Assembly: GCF_002075885.1 (NCBI RefSeq)
Contig: NZ_MDET01000016.1
Coordinates: 19,686-83,685, forward strand
Length of the DNA: 64,000 nucleotides
Reading direction: 5' to 3'
Origin: Manganibacter manganicus
Lineage (GTDB): Bacteria > Pseudomonadota > Alphaproteobacteria > Rhizobiales > Rhizobiaceae
Position numbers and translations under genes: made by a program. Shown piece by piece: positions 49,852-58,499 of the stretch (the stretch's first letter is position 1; every line of letters begins with the position of its first letter). The notes under the pieces were generated by a model. That model was not told the origin of the DNA, made no database searches, and saw only the letters and a list, made by a program, of their open reading frames with translations.

Positions 49852-51305
49852 TGACGATCTCTTCCTCCCAAGAGGCGGCCGGCGCTACGCCGGCCGCCGC
49901 CGCGCTGGCGGCCCTGCGCGCCGTGGTGGATGCTGCCGGTTTCGTCGACGCCGGCGCGCCCGAGGCGGAACGCTATCTTCACGACTGGACGGGCGACTAT
50001 CGGGGCGGCGCGCTCGCCGTGCTGCGGCCGTCGCGCGTGGAGGAGGTGCAGGCGATCGTCAGGATCTGCGCCGAGCACCGCATCGCGCTGATCCCGCAGG
50101 GCGGCAACAGCGGGCTGGTCAGCGGCGGCATCGCGGAAGGGCCGCCCCGCGCCGTCGTGGTCTCGCTGGAAAGGCTCAACCGGATCCGCGCCATCGATCC
50201 GGAGAATTTTACCCTGGCCGCCGATGCCGGCGTGATCCTTCAGGTGCTGAAGGACGCGGCGGAAGCCAGCGACATGCTTTTTCCGCTCGCGCTCGGCGCG
50301 CAGGGCTCGTGCCAGATCGGCGGCAACGTCTCGACCAACGCCGGCGGCATCAACGTGCTGCGCTACGGCATGACGCGCGACCTGGTGCTCGGCGTCGAGG
50401 CGGTGCTGCCCGACGGCAGCCTGTTCGAGGGCATGCACGGGCTGAGGAAGGACAATCGCGGCTACGACCTCAAGCAACTCCTGATCGGCGGGGAGGGCAC
50501 GCTGGGCATCGTGACCGGCGTCGAGGTCAAGCTGTTTCCGCGTCCCGCCAATATCGAGACCGCCTATCTCGGCCTCGCCTCCTTCGCCGACGCCATGACG
50601 GTTTTCGGCATGGCGCGGCGCGTCTGCTCGGACCTGCTCACCGCCTTCGAGGTGATCGGTGCGGAGTGCATTCCGTTTGCCCGCATCGCCGCCCGCGACA
50701 CGCGCGTTCCGCTCGAGGGCGAGTGGCCGGTGCATGTCATCATGGAACTGGGCTGTTCGGCAGCGATCGACGGTCGCGCGCTCGTCGAGGCGCTGCTGGT
50801 GGAAGCCTTCGAGGCCGGGCTCCTCGGCGATGGCGCGCTGGCGCAGAGCCGCGCGCATGCCGCTGATTTCTGGGCGATCCGCGAGAACCTCGTCGAAGGC
50901 CAGGCAAAGCGCGGCCGCCATATCCGCACCGACCTGTCGGTGCGGCTGAGCAGGGTGGCGGAAGTGATCGAGCGCTCGCGCGTCTATATCGCCGTCGACT
51001 GGCCGGGCTGGGAACCGCTCTCCTATGGACATGCCGGCGACGGCAACATCCATTTCAACGTCATGCCGCCGGTAGGCATGGCGGAGGAGGAGATCAGGCG
51101 GAACGGCAAGGTGATGCTCGACGGCCTCTACGCCATCATGCGCGCGCTCGGCGGGTCGTTCAGCGCCGAGCACGGTGTCGGACGCAGCCGCCGCGACGTC
51201 TACTGGGACTGGCTGCCGGCCGAACAGAGATCGGCGGTCCGGGCGATCAAGGCGGCGCTCGACCCGCACGGCATCATGAATCCGGGCGCGCTGATTCCCG
51301 AATAG
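49851..51305 (+). CDS. FAD-linked oxidase, GlcD/D-2-hydroxyacid dehydrogenase type
   Basis: A 484-aa flavoprotein of the VAO/PCMH family. The FAD loop PQGGNSGLVSGG is near residue 82, GNVSTNAGGINVLRYGM follows, and the C-terminal metal and substrate motif is GHAGDGNIHFN with EHGVGRSRR. Relatives oxidise glycolate, D-lactate or D-2-hydroxyglutarate. It is coupled to the T3 permease by an overlapping TGATG. Together with AldA it could carry glycolaldehyde to glycolate and glyoxylate, or it could oxidise a D-2-hydroxy sugar acid. Confidence 0.87.
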   Translation: MTISSSQEAAGATPAAAALAALRAVVDAAGFVDAGAPEAERYLHDWTGDYRGGALAVLRPSRVEEVQAIVRICAEHRIALIPQGGNSGLVSGGIAEGPPRAVVVSLERLNRIRAIDPENFTLAADAGVILQVLKDAAEASDMLFPLALGAQGSCQIGGNVSTNAGGINVLRYGMTRDLVLGVEAVLPDGSLFEGMHGLRKDNRGYDLKQLLIGGEGTLGIVTGVEVKLFPRPANIETAYLGLASFADAMTVFGMARRVCSDLLTAFEVIGAECIPFARIAARDTRVPLEGEWPVHVIMELGCSAAIDGRALVEALLVEAFEAGLLGDGALAQSRAHAADFWAIRENLVEGQAKRGRHIRTDLSVRLSRVAEVIERSRVYIAVDWPGWEPLSYGHAGDGNIHFNVMPPVGMAEEEIRRNGKVMLDGLYAIMRALGGSFSAEHGVGRSRRDVYWDWLPAEQRSAVRAIKAALDPHGIMNPGALIPE

Positions 51306-51319
51306 GCGTCTCCGCAAGG

Positions 51320-51338
51320 CGGCCGCGCTTTTCGGCCG
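51320..51338. terminator. Hairpin in the convergent gap
   Basis: CGGCCG-CGCTTTT-CGGCCG lies between the convergent FAD oxidase and eda genes, and could end transcription from both sides. No long U-tract follows on either strand. Confidence 0.45.
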
Positions 51339-51359
51339 GCATCCGGACTTGCCGTGCCG

Positions 51360-52013
51360 TTATGCGCGGGCGTCCAGCGCCTGCCTGGCGGTTTTCACCG
51401 CTTCGGCCGCGTTTTGCGCGATTGCCTTGAAGCGCCCTTCGCGGATGTCTTCCGTCTTGGCGATCCAGGTGCCGCCGACGGCCACGACCTGCCTGACGGC
51501 CAGCCAATCGCCGATCGTCGCCTGCGTGACGCCGCCGGTCGGGATGAAGCGCACGCCGAGATGCGCGAAGGGCGCGGCGATGCCACTGAGCGCCTTGGGA
51601 CCGCCGGCGACTCCGGCCGGGAAGAACTTCGCCAGCCTGACGCCGCGCGCCGTCGCCAGCGTCAGGTCCGTCGGCGTCATGATGCCGGGACAGAAAGGCA
51701 GGTCCGCCTCCGTCGCGGCATCGACGATATCGGGATCATAGCCGGGCGCGAGCGCGAAGCGGGCGCCGCTGTCGATCGCGCGGCGGAGACTGTCCCGGTC
51801 GAGGATCGTACCCGCGCCGATGACGAGTTCCGGCCGGGCGTCGCGGATCGCGGCCAGCACGTCGGCGGCCGCCTCGGTGCGGAAGGTGATCTCGGCGACC
51901 GGCAGCCCGCCTTCCAGCAAGGCGTCGGCCAGCGGAACCGCATCCGACGCCTTTTCGATGGCGATCACGGGCACGACGCCCAGGCTGGCGATGACATCGA
52001 TCGGATTGTTCAT
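51360..52013 (-). CDS. eda: KDPG/KHG aldolase
   Basis: A 217-aa class I aldolase. Glu41 (AEITFRTEAA) and Schiff-base Lys129 (VRLAKFFPAG) match the catalytic residues of Eda, and the phosphate-binding end VAVGGTWIAK is present. It splits 2-keto-3-deoxy-6-phosphogluconate to pyruvate and glyceraldehyde 3-phosphate; related enzymes cleave KDPGal or 4-hydroxy-2-oxoglutarate. No dehydratase or KDG kinase gene accompanies it here. It is the last gene of the T4 set, 50 bp after the permease, so T4 may import a sugar acid or a sugar that ends as a keto-deoxy acid. Confidence 0.92.
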   Translation of the reverse strand: MNNPIDVIASLGVVPVIAIEKASDAVPLADALLEGGLPVAEITFRTEAAADVLAAIRDARPELVIGAGTILDRDSLRRAIDSGARFALAPGYDPDIVDAATEADLPFCPGIMTPTDLTLATARGVRLAKFFPAGVAGGPKALSGIAAPFAHLGVRFIPTGGVTQATIGDWLAVRQVVAVGGTWIAKTEDIREGRFKAIAQNAAEAVKTARQALDARA

Positions 52014-52063
52014 GGTCTTTCCAATGCTTGCTTGAAGTAGGTCAGGCGCCTTGGGCTGAAATT

Positions 52064-53059
52064 CTAGCGGCCAAAAAGGCGGCGCAGCCGGATGGCGAGA
52101 ACCGAATGCTGGAACGCGCCCTGGCGGAACTGGTCGAACAGAGCCGCCAGGACGATGACCAGGCCGACGCTCATCTGCTGCAGGAACGGCGAAAGCTCCA
52201 GCAGGATGAAGGCGTTGCGCAGCGCGCCGAGCAGGTAGGCGCCGAGCATGGCGCCGATGATCGAGCCGCGCCCGCCCGACAGGCTGGCGCCGCCGATGAC
52301 CACCGCCGCGATGACGTCGAGTTCGAGCCCGGTGCCGGCCTGCGCCTCGGCGACGCTCACCTGTGCGGTGTAGACGAGGCCGGCCACCGCCGCCGCCAGC
52401 CCGCTGAAGACGAAGACGGCGAGCCGCGTCGAGTTCATCGGGATGCCGCTGAGCCGCGCCGCTTCGTCATTGTCGCCGACGGCGACGACGCGCTGGCCGA
52501 GCACAGAGCGCTTGAGCACGATCTGCCCGAGCACGACGAGCCCGAAGAAGATCAGGACCTGCACGGGAATGCCGAGCACCTCGCCCTGGCCGATGAACAT
52601 CACGCGCGGATCGATCAGGATGGGCAGGCCGCCGCTCAGCACGTAGGTCAGGCCGCGCGCGACCGACAGCATGCCGAGCGTGACGATAAAGGAATTCACC
52701 TTGCCGTAGACGACGATCAGTCCGCTGATCAGGCCGCAGCCGGCGCCGACGGCCAGCGCCACGAGCACGCCCAGCGCCGGATGCAGGCCGGCGGACATGG
52801 CGTAGGCGCCGCACAGCCCGCTGAGCCCCATCACCGAACCGACCGACAGGTCGATCTCCTTGGCGATGATGACGAAGCACTGGCCGATCGCCATGATGCC
52901 GACCACGGCGACGGCGACGAGAATGTTGCGGAAATTGTCCGTCGTCAGGAAGTGCGGGTTGAAGAAGGAGAACGCGATCGACAGCACGATCACGACCGCG
53001 GCCAATCCCAGTTCCTGGCCCTTCAGGAAAGGCAGGTTTCTCACGCCGGCAACACTCAT
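52064..53059 (-). CDS. T4: ribose-type ABC transporter permease
   Basis: A 331-aa CUT2 permease. The first membrane segment is near residues 14-34 (GLAAVVIVLSIAFSFF). It has GQCFVIIAKEIDLSVGSVMG, close to the family motif, and GGASLSGGRGSIIG near the C-terminus. It is transcribed after the T4 ATPase (54-bp gap). Membership in the same operon as eda suggests a sugar that is degraded by the Entner-Doudoroff type route. Confidence 0.9.
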   Translation of the reverse strand: MSVAGVRNLPFLKGQELGLAAVVIVLSIAFSFFNPHFLTTDNFRNILVAVAVVGIMAIGQCFVIIAKEIDLSVGSVMGLSGLCGAYAMSAGLHPALGVLVALAVGAGCGLISGLIVVYGKVNSFIVTLGMLSVARGLTYVLSGGLPILIDPRVMFIGQGEVLGIPVQVLIFFGLVVLGQIVLKRSVLGQRVVAVGDNDEAARLSGIPMNSTRLAVFVFSGLAAAVAGLVYTAQVSVAEAQAGTGLELDVIAAVVIGGASLSGGRGSIIGAMLGAYLLGALRNAFILLELSPFLQQMSVGLVIVLAALFDQFRQGAFQHSVLAIRLRRLFGR

Positions 53060-53113
53060 CTCGATTCCGTTCCGTTCATCTTGGCATCGGCGACAGCGCC
53101 GGCCGCCTGCAAT

Positions 53114-54703
53114 CTAATGCGCTTCGCCCCGTTCCTGGCGTCCGAAGAAGGCGACGGCGTCCTCGGCCTTCTCGCCCAGTGCCGAGGCGACGACCTGCGC
53201 CGCTTGCGGCCCCTTCGCGATGTTGTCGACGATGCGGCCTTCACGCACGACCATGACGCGGTCGGCGAGGTGGAGGATCTCGTCCATTTCCGAGGAGATG
53301 AACCACACAGCCAGCCCCTCGACATGGGCGAGATTGCGGATCAGCGCGTACATCTCCGCCTTGGTGCGCACGTCGACGCCGCGCGTCGGCTCGTCGAGAA
53401 TGAGCAGCGACGGGTTCGACGCAAGCGCCCGCGCCAGCAGCACCTTCTGTTGGTTGCCGCCCGACAGGGCGCGAATGGGAGTGGCGACGCTCTCGGCCTT
53501 GACGCCGACGCGGTCGGCGCGCTCCTGCGCGAAGCGCATGCGGCGGCGCTGGCTGAAAAAGCCCAGCCGGCCGAAACGGCCCAGCACGTTCGACGTAAGG
53601 TTGAAGCCGATGTCATGACCGTAGAAGACCGAGGTGCGCCGTTCCTCGCTGATGAAGGAGATGCCGTGCTTCACGGCGTCGCGCAGGGTCCTGAATCGTA
53701 CCGGATCACCGTTCAACTCGATGCTGCCGGAATAAAGCGGATCCGCTCCGAGCACACCGCGCACGATCTCGGTTCGGCCGGAGCCGACGAGTCCTGCCAT
53801 CCCGACGATCTCGCCGGCGTGGATATCGATGTCAACGTCCGAGAAGGCGATGCCGCTGGCACCTCGCACCCGCAGTACCGGCACGGCCTTCGGGTCGATC
53901 TCCCTGGCTGCCGCCTCGTCCCTGGCCGTCTGCTCGACGAGCCGATCACCCGCCATCAGGCGGATCGCCTGTGTTTTCGGCAGGTCGCCCACCGTGCCTT
54001 CGCCGACCTTGCTGCCATCGCGCATGACGATGACGCGGTCGGAAATCTCGTAGACCTCGCCGAGCCTGTGGCTGACGAGCACGACGGCGACGCTCTGCTC
54101 GCGCAGCAGGCGGACGATGCCGAACAGGCGGTCGGTTTCGCGGCGCGTCAGGCTGGAATTTGGTTCGTCGAGGAACAGCACCTTCGGCTTTGCCGCCAGC
54201 GCCCGCGCGATCTCGACCAGCTGCCGCTCCGCAGCGGACAGGCCGGCGCATTTCATGCTCAGGTCGGCAAAGGCGCCGGACAGGCTAATCTCGGCAAGGA
54301 GCGCCCTTGCCTCCCTGGCAAGGGCGCCGGGACGATGCGCGGCGACGGCCGCGTTGCCGCCAAGGCGCGCCAGGAAGATGTTTTCCGCGATCGTCATGGC
54401 GGAAACGAGCTGCGGCTCCTGGTGCACGACGGCGATACCGAGCGCCGTCGCCGCCAGGGGATTCGGAAGCTCCCGCACCTGGCCGTCGATGGCGACCTTG
54501 CCGGTCGTCGGCTGGTGCTCGCCGCTGCAGAGCCTGATCAGGGTGGATTTGCCGGCGCCGTTTTCACCGAGCAGCGCCGTCACTTCGCCATAGCGGAACG
54601 ACAGGGTCACGTCCTTCAGCGCCTGCACGGCGCCGAAGGACTTGCCGAGATCCGCGACCGACAGGGCGTCGGTCGCGGACGATGAAGATGTCATTCCGGC
54701 CAT
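53114..54703 (-). CDS. T4: ribose-type ABC transporter ATPase (two NBDs)
   Basis: A 529-aa RbsA/MglA-type tandem ATPase. NBD1 has Walker A GENGAGKST, signature-like LSAAERQLVEIAR and LFLDEPNSSL. NBD2 has the family's degenerate Walker A (GLVGSGRTEI) and a canonical LSGGNQQKVLLAR with LLILDEPTRGVD. The first ATG (54701-54703) lacks a clear Shine-Dalgarno, and the ATG three codons later is equally possible. It lies 21 bp after the T4 binding-protein stop. Confidence 0.9.
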   Translation of the reverse strand: MAGMTSSSSATDALSVADLGKSFGAVQALKDVTLSFRYGEVTALLGENGAGKSTLIRLCSGEHQPTTGKVAIDGQVRELPNPLAATALGIAVVHQEPQLVSAMTIAENIFLARLGGNAAVAAHRPGALAREARALLAEISLSGAFADLSMKCAGLSAAERQLVEIARALAAKPKVLFLDEPNSSLTRRETDRLFGIVRLLREQSVAVVLVSHRLGEVYEISDRVIVMRDGSKVGEGTVGDLPKTQAIRLMAGDRLVEQTARDEAAAREIDPKAVPVLRVRGASGIAFSDVDIDIHAGEIVGMAGLVGSGRTEIVRGVLGADPLYSGSIELNGDPVRFRTLRDAVKHGISFISEERRTSVFYGHDIGFNLTSNVLGRFGRLGFFSQRRRMRFAQERADRVGVKAESVATPIRALSGGNQQKVLLARALASNPSLLILDEPTRGVDVRTKAEMYALIRNLAHVEGLAVWFISSEMDEILHLADRVMVVREGRIVDNIAKGPQAAQVVASALGEKAEDAVAFFGRQERGEAH

Positions 54704-54724
54704 CGTCGAGCCCGTGATCGGCGA

Positions 54725-55765
54725 TCAGAGCTTCGGCACGGCGCCGACCGGCAGCTTGGCCGGATCGAGCTGATCGACGTTGTCCTTGGTCATGAACAGG
54801 CTGATCGCCGGCTGCAGGACCTGTTCGGGCTTCTGCTTTGCGACGACGGCGTTGAAAAGCGTGATCGCCACATTGTAGCCCTGGCCGAATTCGTCCTGAC
54901 CGGTCGCGCCATACATGCTGCCGTCCCGGATCGCCGCGATGTTCTCCGGCGTGAAGTCGTAGCCGATGACCTTGATGCTGTCCTGCTTGCCGGCGGCCTT
55001 GACCGCCTGCGCCGCGCCGAAGGGGCCACCCGCCGTGGCGTAGAGAGCGACGAGATCGGGCGTGGAGGTGATGAAATCCTTGGCCGCGGCAAAGGTAGCG
55101 CCGGCCGAATCCTTGGCTTCGACGCCTTCGTTGACCGGCGTGAGCTTGCTGCCCTTCAGGCCTTCGACGAAGCCCTTGCGGCGCTGCTCGGAGCCCGGGG
55201 CGGTGAACTGGCTGACGATGATGCCGACCTTGCCTTCCTTGTCGCCGACCGCCTTGATCAGTTCCGCGGCGGCGTTCTTGCCGGCGGCGACCTGGTCCTG
55301 GGCGTAGTCGATCACGCCGCCCGACGCCTCGACGCAGGGGAAGAGCGTGTTGTAGGCGCCCATGGCGACGTCCTTGGCGACCATCTGCTTGACGAGGGTG
55401 CAGTTGCCTTCGCCGGCGATGAAGAAGCCGATGCCGTTGTAGCCCTGGGTGGCCGCGGCGCGGATCGCCTGGTCGACCGTGGGCACGTCGATGTTGGCGC
55501 CGGCCACGATCCACTTCACCTCGCCGCCGCGCGAGGACAGCACCTCGTTGGCGGTATCGACGCCTTTCTGCACCGAGACCCAGTAAGGATTGTTGGCGAA
55601 GCCGATCATAGCGATCCTGGCTTTCGTGCCGTTGGCATTGTCCACCGGCTGCGGGCGATCGGCGATGGGATCCATCGCATAGGCCTGGCCGACGCCGAAG
55701 GCGGCAGCCATGGCGATGAGCGAAATGCGGGCGGTCGAGCCTGCCCAGCGAGCGAGATTGGTCAT
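54725..55765 (-). CDS. T4: periplasmic sugar-binding protein
   Basis: A 346-aa RbsB-fold binding protein. The signal peptide (ARISLIAMAAAFGVGQAYA) is cleaved before MDPIAD. The family phrase MIGFANNPYWVSVQKGVDTA follows, and the hinge and ligand part reads IKVIGYDFTPENIAAIRDG. The ATG at 55763-55765 follows GGAGGAA. It heads the T4 set, and its promoter gap is shared with the divergent epimerase gene. Confidence 0.9.
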   Translation of the reverse strand: MTNLARWAGSTARISLIAMAAAFGVGQAYAMDPIADRPQPVDNANGTKARIAMIGFANNPYWVSVQKGVDTANEVLSSRGGEVKWIVAGANIDVPTVDQAIRAAATQGYNGIGFFIAGEGNCTLVKQMVAKDVAMGAYNTLFPCVEASGGVIDYAQDQVAAGKNAAAELIKAVGDKEGKVGIIVSQFTAPGSEQRRKGFVEGLKGSKLTPVNEGVEAKDSAGATFAAAKDFITSTPDLVALYATAGGPFGAAQAVKAAGKQDSIKVIGYDFTPENIAAIRDGSMYGATGQDEFGQGYNVAITLFNAVVAKQKPEQVLQPAISLFMTKDNVDQLDPAKLPVGAVPKL

Positions 55766-55889
55766 GCGTTCCTCCAGATGTCGGACCTTCGGGGCCGCGT
55801 CTGCCCTTCGGTCGGATTGGTTTCCTGCCCTGAATGGCGCGCCGCGCTCCGGTTCTGTTCCTCCGGCCTGCAGCTCCTCCAAGCGACTA

Positions 55890-55913
55890 TGTAGTTATAG
55901 TACCAATATTGGT
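55890..55913. promoter_or_regulatory. Operator cluster at the T4 promoter
   Basis: A weak RpiR-like half-palindrome TGTAGTTATAGTACC (55890-55904) overlaps ACCAATATTGGT (55902-55913), a perfect 12-bp palindrome that is not seen elsewhere in the window. The ROK regulator at 57207 is a candidate for the second. Confidence 0.5.
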
Positions 55914-56004
55914 CTGGCAAGCTCCTCAGCGGATCGTTACCGTGTGAAAACTAGCCGTTTACAACCAGATTTCTGACTTTCATTTTGCCAAGGCCGACAC
56001 ATGA

Positions 56005-56019
56005 TGTAGCAAAGGTACA
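56005..56019. promoter_or_regulatory. RpiR-type palindrome upstream of the epimerase
   Basis: TGTAGCAAAGGTACA fits TGTARY-N3-RYTACA with one arm mismatch and extends into ACAAAAT, as at 20113. It lies 28 bp before a TTGACA hexamer. Confidence 0.55.
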
Positions 56020-56115
56020 AAATAGAGTGCTTTCTGTCGTCAGCGCTTGACAGAGGGCACTTTGAGGCATTTTGTTGCGACAGTCAACATTTGTCGTGAC
56101 GCCAAGGAGGATCTC

Positions 56116-57000
56116 TTGAAAAAACTCGGCATTCATTCGTTCGTCTGGACCGACGGCGCCACCGAATCCGGCATCGAGCAGGCGATGGAAAAATCCAGCG
56201 CCTGCGGCTATCGCCTGATCGAACTCGCCTATCTGCGGCCGGAGAAGTTCAATCTCGACAGGCTGGCGAAGAAGGCGAAGTCGCTTGACCTCGATATCGC
56301 CGTCACCATGGGGTTGTCGCCCGACGCGGACGTGTCCAGCGAGGACGCCTCGGTGGTGAAGAAGGGCGAGGAGACTCTTGCCAACGCCGTCAAGGCCGTG
56401 CGCGACATCGGCGGCAGCAAGCTGGGCGGCATCCTTTATTCCGCCCACACCAAATATTCGACCATGCCGACCGATCGCGGCCGCAAGAACAGCATCGCGG
56501 CCATCGCCCGGACCGCCGATATCGCTAAGGCGGCCGGCGTCGACCTCGTCCTCGAAATCGTCAACCGCTTCGAGAGCAATCTGCTCAACACCACCGCGCA
56601 GGGACTGGATTTCATCGAAGCGACGGGGTCGGACCATGTGCGCCTGCACCTCGATACCTTCCATATGAACATCGAGGAAGCGAACCCCGCCGCCGCCCTG
56701 CGTCTCGCCGGCGACAAGGTCGGCTACTTCCATATCGGCGAAAGCAATCGCGGCTATCTGGGGGACGGCGTCATCGATTTCGACCTGATGTTCGATGCGC
56801 TGCTCGACATCGACTACCAGCGCGACATCACCTTCGAATCCTTCTCGACCAAGGTCGTCGACCAGGCGCTCTCGCTCGCCTGCGCGATCTGGCGCGATAC
56901 CTGGAACGACAGCGTTCCGCTGGCCGAGCACGCCAAGCTGTTCATCGAGACCAAAATGGCCGAGGCCAAGCGTCGCCGCACCACCAACGCGCGGCCTTGA
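56116..57000 (+). CDS. Ketose 3-epimerase (D-tagatose/D-allulose 3-epimerase family)
   Basis: A 294-aa TIM-barrel sugar epimerase. The metal and catalytic residues of the family are in place: Glu147 (VLEIVNRFESN), Asp180 (LHLDTFHMN), His206 (YFHIGESNRGY) and Glu241 (ITFESFS). Such enzymes epimerise C3 of free ketoses, for example D-tagatose/D-sorbose, D-allulose/D-fructose or D-ribulose/D-xylulose. The start is a TTG at 56116 with AAGGAGG 5 bp upstream. It is the first gene of a module with the ROK regulator, the PfkB kinase and the GatZ-like enzyme. Confidence 0.88.
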   Translation: MKKLGIHSFVWTDGATESGIEQAMEKSSACGYRLIELAYLRPEKFNLDRLAKKAKSLDLDIAVTMGLSPDADVSSEDASVVKKGEETLANAVKAVRDIGGSKLGGILYSAHTKYSTMPTDRGRKNSIAAIARTADIAKAAGVDLVLEIVNRFESNLLNTTAQGLDFIEATGSDHVRLHLDTFHMNIEEANPAAALRLAGDKVGYFHIGESNRGYLGDGVIDFDLMFDALLDIDYQRDITFESFSTKVVDQALSLACAIWRDTWNDSVPLAEHAKLFIETKMAEAKRRRTTNARP

Positions 57001-57015
57001 TCCGACATCGAGGAA

Positions 57016-57037
57016 TCGGAGGCCGGCCGGCCTCCGA
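57016..57037. terminator. Perfect palindrome after the epimerase gene
   Basis: An 11-bp inverted repeat (TCGGAGGCCGG/CCGGCCTCCGA) begins 15 bp after the stop. It would form a strong GC hairpin that could end the epimerase transcript or separate it from the ROK regulator gene. No U-tract follows. Confidence 0.45.
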
Positions 57038-57206
57038 CCCGCCCGGATCGCGCAGGTGCCGAACACACCGGGTGGCCGTTGCCGACCCTCGCGCTCTCCT
57101 GCTGGTGGACGAAAGGGTCCGGCAAATTCATTCCCGGGCTGAAAAGGGCTACGCTGACTGCGAATCGGCATCCGCCCCGTTTGCCCCATAAAAACGAGAT
57201 ATCCTC

Positions 57207-58409
57207 GTGAACGACGCCTTGCAGACCGCCAGTTCGCCTCGCCGGATCCGGCAGCGCAATGAGATCGCGGTCCTGCAGGCGCTTCACCATTTCGGTTCTC
57301 TGACCCGGGCCGACCTGGCCCGCCGTCTGCGCGTCAACCGCTCGTCGTCTGGCCATATCATCGAAGCCCTTGCAGGCGACGGCCTGGTGCGGGAGGTTGA
57401 AAGCGCCGGGCGCGGCACGGCAAATCGTGCCGGCCGGCCAGGCGTCCATCTCGAACTGGTTCCCGATGCGCTCGGCTTCGTCGGGATCGAAATCGGCGTC
57501 GAGCACATGGGCGTGGTCGAGATAGACCTCGCCGCCAATGTGGTCGCCAGCGAAATCCGTCCGTTCGCGGGCGCATCGAGCGATGTCAGTGTCGCTGCAA
57601 GCGAGGCCGTCAGGCTTGTTCTCGACGTCGTTCCGCCGGAGCGGCTGCGGCGGTGCGAGGGCGTCGGCGTGGCGACGCCCTCGCAGATGGACGGGCAGGG
57701 CAGGGTGCGCCTGGCGCCTTTGCTCGGATGGCGCGAGGTCGATCTCGCCGATCTCGTGCGGGCGCAGCTTCCGGTCCGGGTGCCTGTATTGGCGGACAAC
57801 GATGCAAACGCCTTCGCCATCGGCGCGACCTACCATGGACAGGAGCCGCCTTCCGGCGTCACCCTGTTCCTCGTCATGGAGAGCGGCGTCGGCGGCGGTA
57901 TCGTTTTTGACGGCAAGCTGTTCCGCGGCGGCAATGGCGTCGCGGGCGAGGTCGGGCATCTGCTCGTCCCCGACGCCGACGGCGAATACCGGGCGCTGGA
58001 GCGGATCGTTGGGCTTGAGGTGCTGCTCGACCGCTACCGCCGGCTTGCCGGCGGGAACCCCTTGCTGTCCGACCTCCTTTCCGACGTCGCCGCCGGCAAG
58101 CGGGCCGCGCTTGGCGTTGCCCGGGACTGGGCGAGGGCACTGGCCTTCGGTCTCGCCCAGGCCTGCCGCATCATCGACCCCGACCGCATCGTGCTTGGCG
58201 GTTCGGTGGCCGCTCTTTACGCGCCGATGGCCGGCCATGTCGTCGATGCGATGGCTGCGCTGCAGGACAGCGCCTTCCTGCTGCCGGAGATCGTCGTGAC
58301 GGAACTGGAGGGAAGCGGGCCGGCGTTCGGTGCGGCCTGCATGATGCATCAGCGCTATCTTTCGCTCGAAAGCCAGCGCCTCTCGGAAACGGCTGACGGC
58401 GACGGCTGA
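57207..58409 (+). CDS. ROK-family transcriptional regulator
   Basis: A 400-aa NagC/XylR-type ROK repressor. The N-terminal winged helix (ALHHFGSLTRADLARRL, then VNRSSSGHIIEAL) is joined to a sugar-kinase-like ROK domain with ADNDANAFAIGA and MESGVGGGIVFDGKLFRGG. The zinc-site region of ROK kinases (CxCGxxGC) is missing, as expected for a regulator. The GTG at 57207 is used. Its ligand is probably a free sugar of the tagatose/allulose type, and its targets the T4 and epimerase promoters. Confidence 0.88.
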   Translation: MNDALQTASSPRRIRQRNEIAVLQALHHFGSLTRADLARRLRVNRSSSGHIIEALAGDGLVREVESAGRGTANRAGRPGVHLELVPDALGFVGIEIGVEHMGVVEIDLAANVVASEIRPFAGASSDVSVAASEAVRLVLDVVPPERLRRCEGVGVATPSQMDGQGRVRLAPLLGWREVDLADLVRAQLPVRVPVLADNDANAFAIGATYHGQEPPSGVTLFLVMESGVGGGIVFDGKLFRGGNGVAGEVGHLLVPDADGEYRALERIVGLEVLLDRYRRLAGGNPLLSDLLSDVAAGKRAALGVARDWARALAFGLAQACRIIDPDRIVLGGSVAALYAPMAGHVVDAMAALQDSAFLLPEIVVTELEGSGPAFGAACMMHQRYLSLESQRLSETADGDG

Positions 58410-58499
58410 TAGGCTACGGTGCGCCGTTCAATAATATGTTGCATAAACATACAATTCGATCTATGCCGGTCTTCATCGTTGTCTGACGGTCGGTACGGG

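Larger units (their letters stand above)
55766..56115. promoter_or_regulatory. Divergent control region T4/epimerase
   Basis: A 350-bp gene-free gap. On the minus strand TATAAC (plus 55894-55899) is a good -10, and a perfect 12-bp palindrome ACCAATATTGGT (55902-55913) overlaps the promoter. On the plus strand TTGACA (56047-56052), 17 bp and TTTTGT form a weak promoter for the epimerase, with an RpiR-type palindrome (56005-56019) upstream. Confidence 0.6.
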
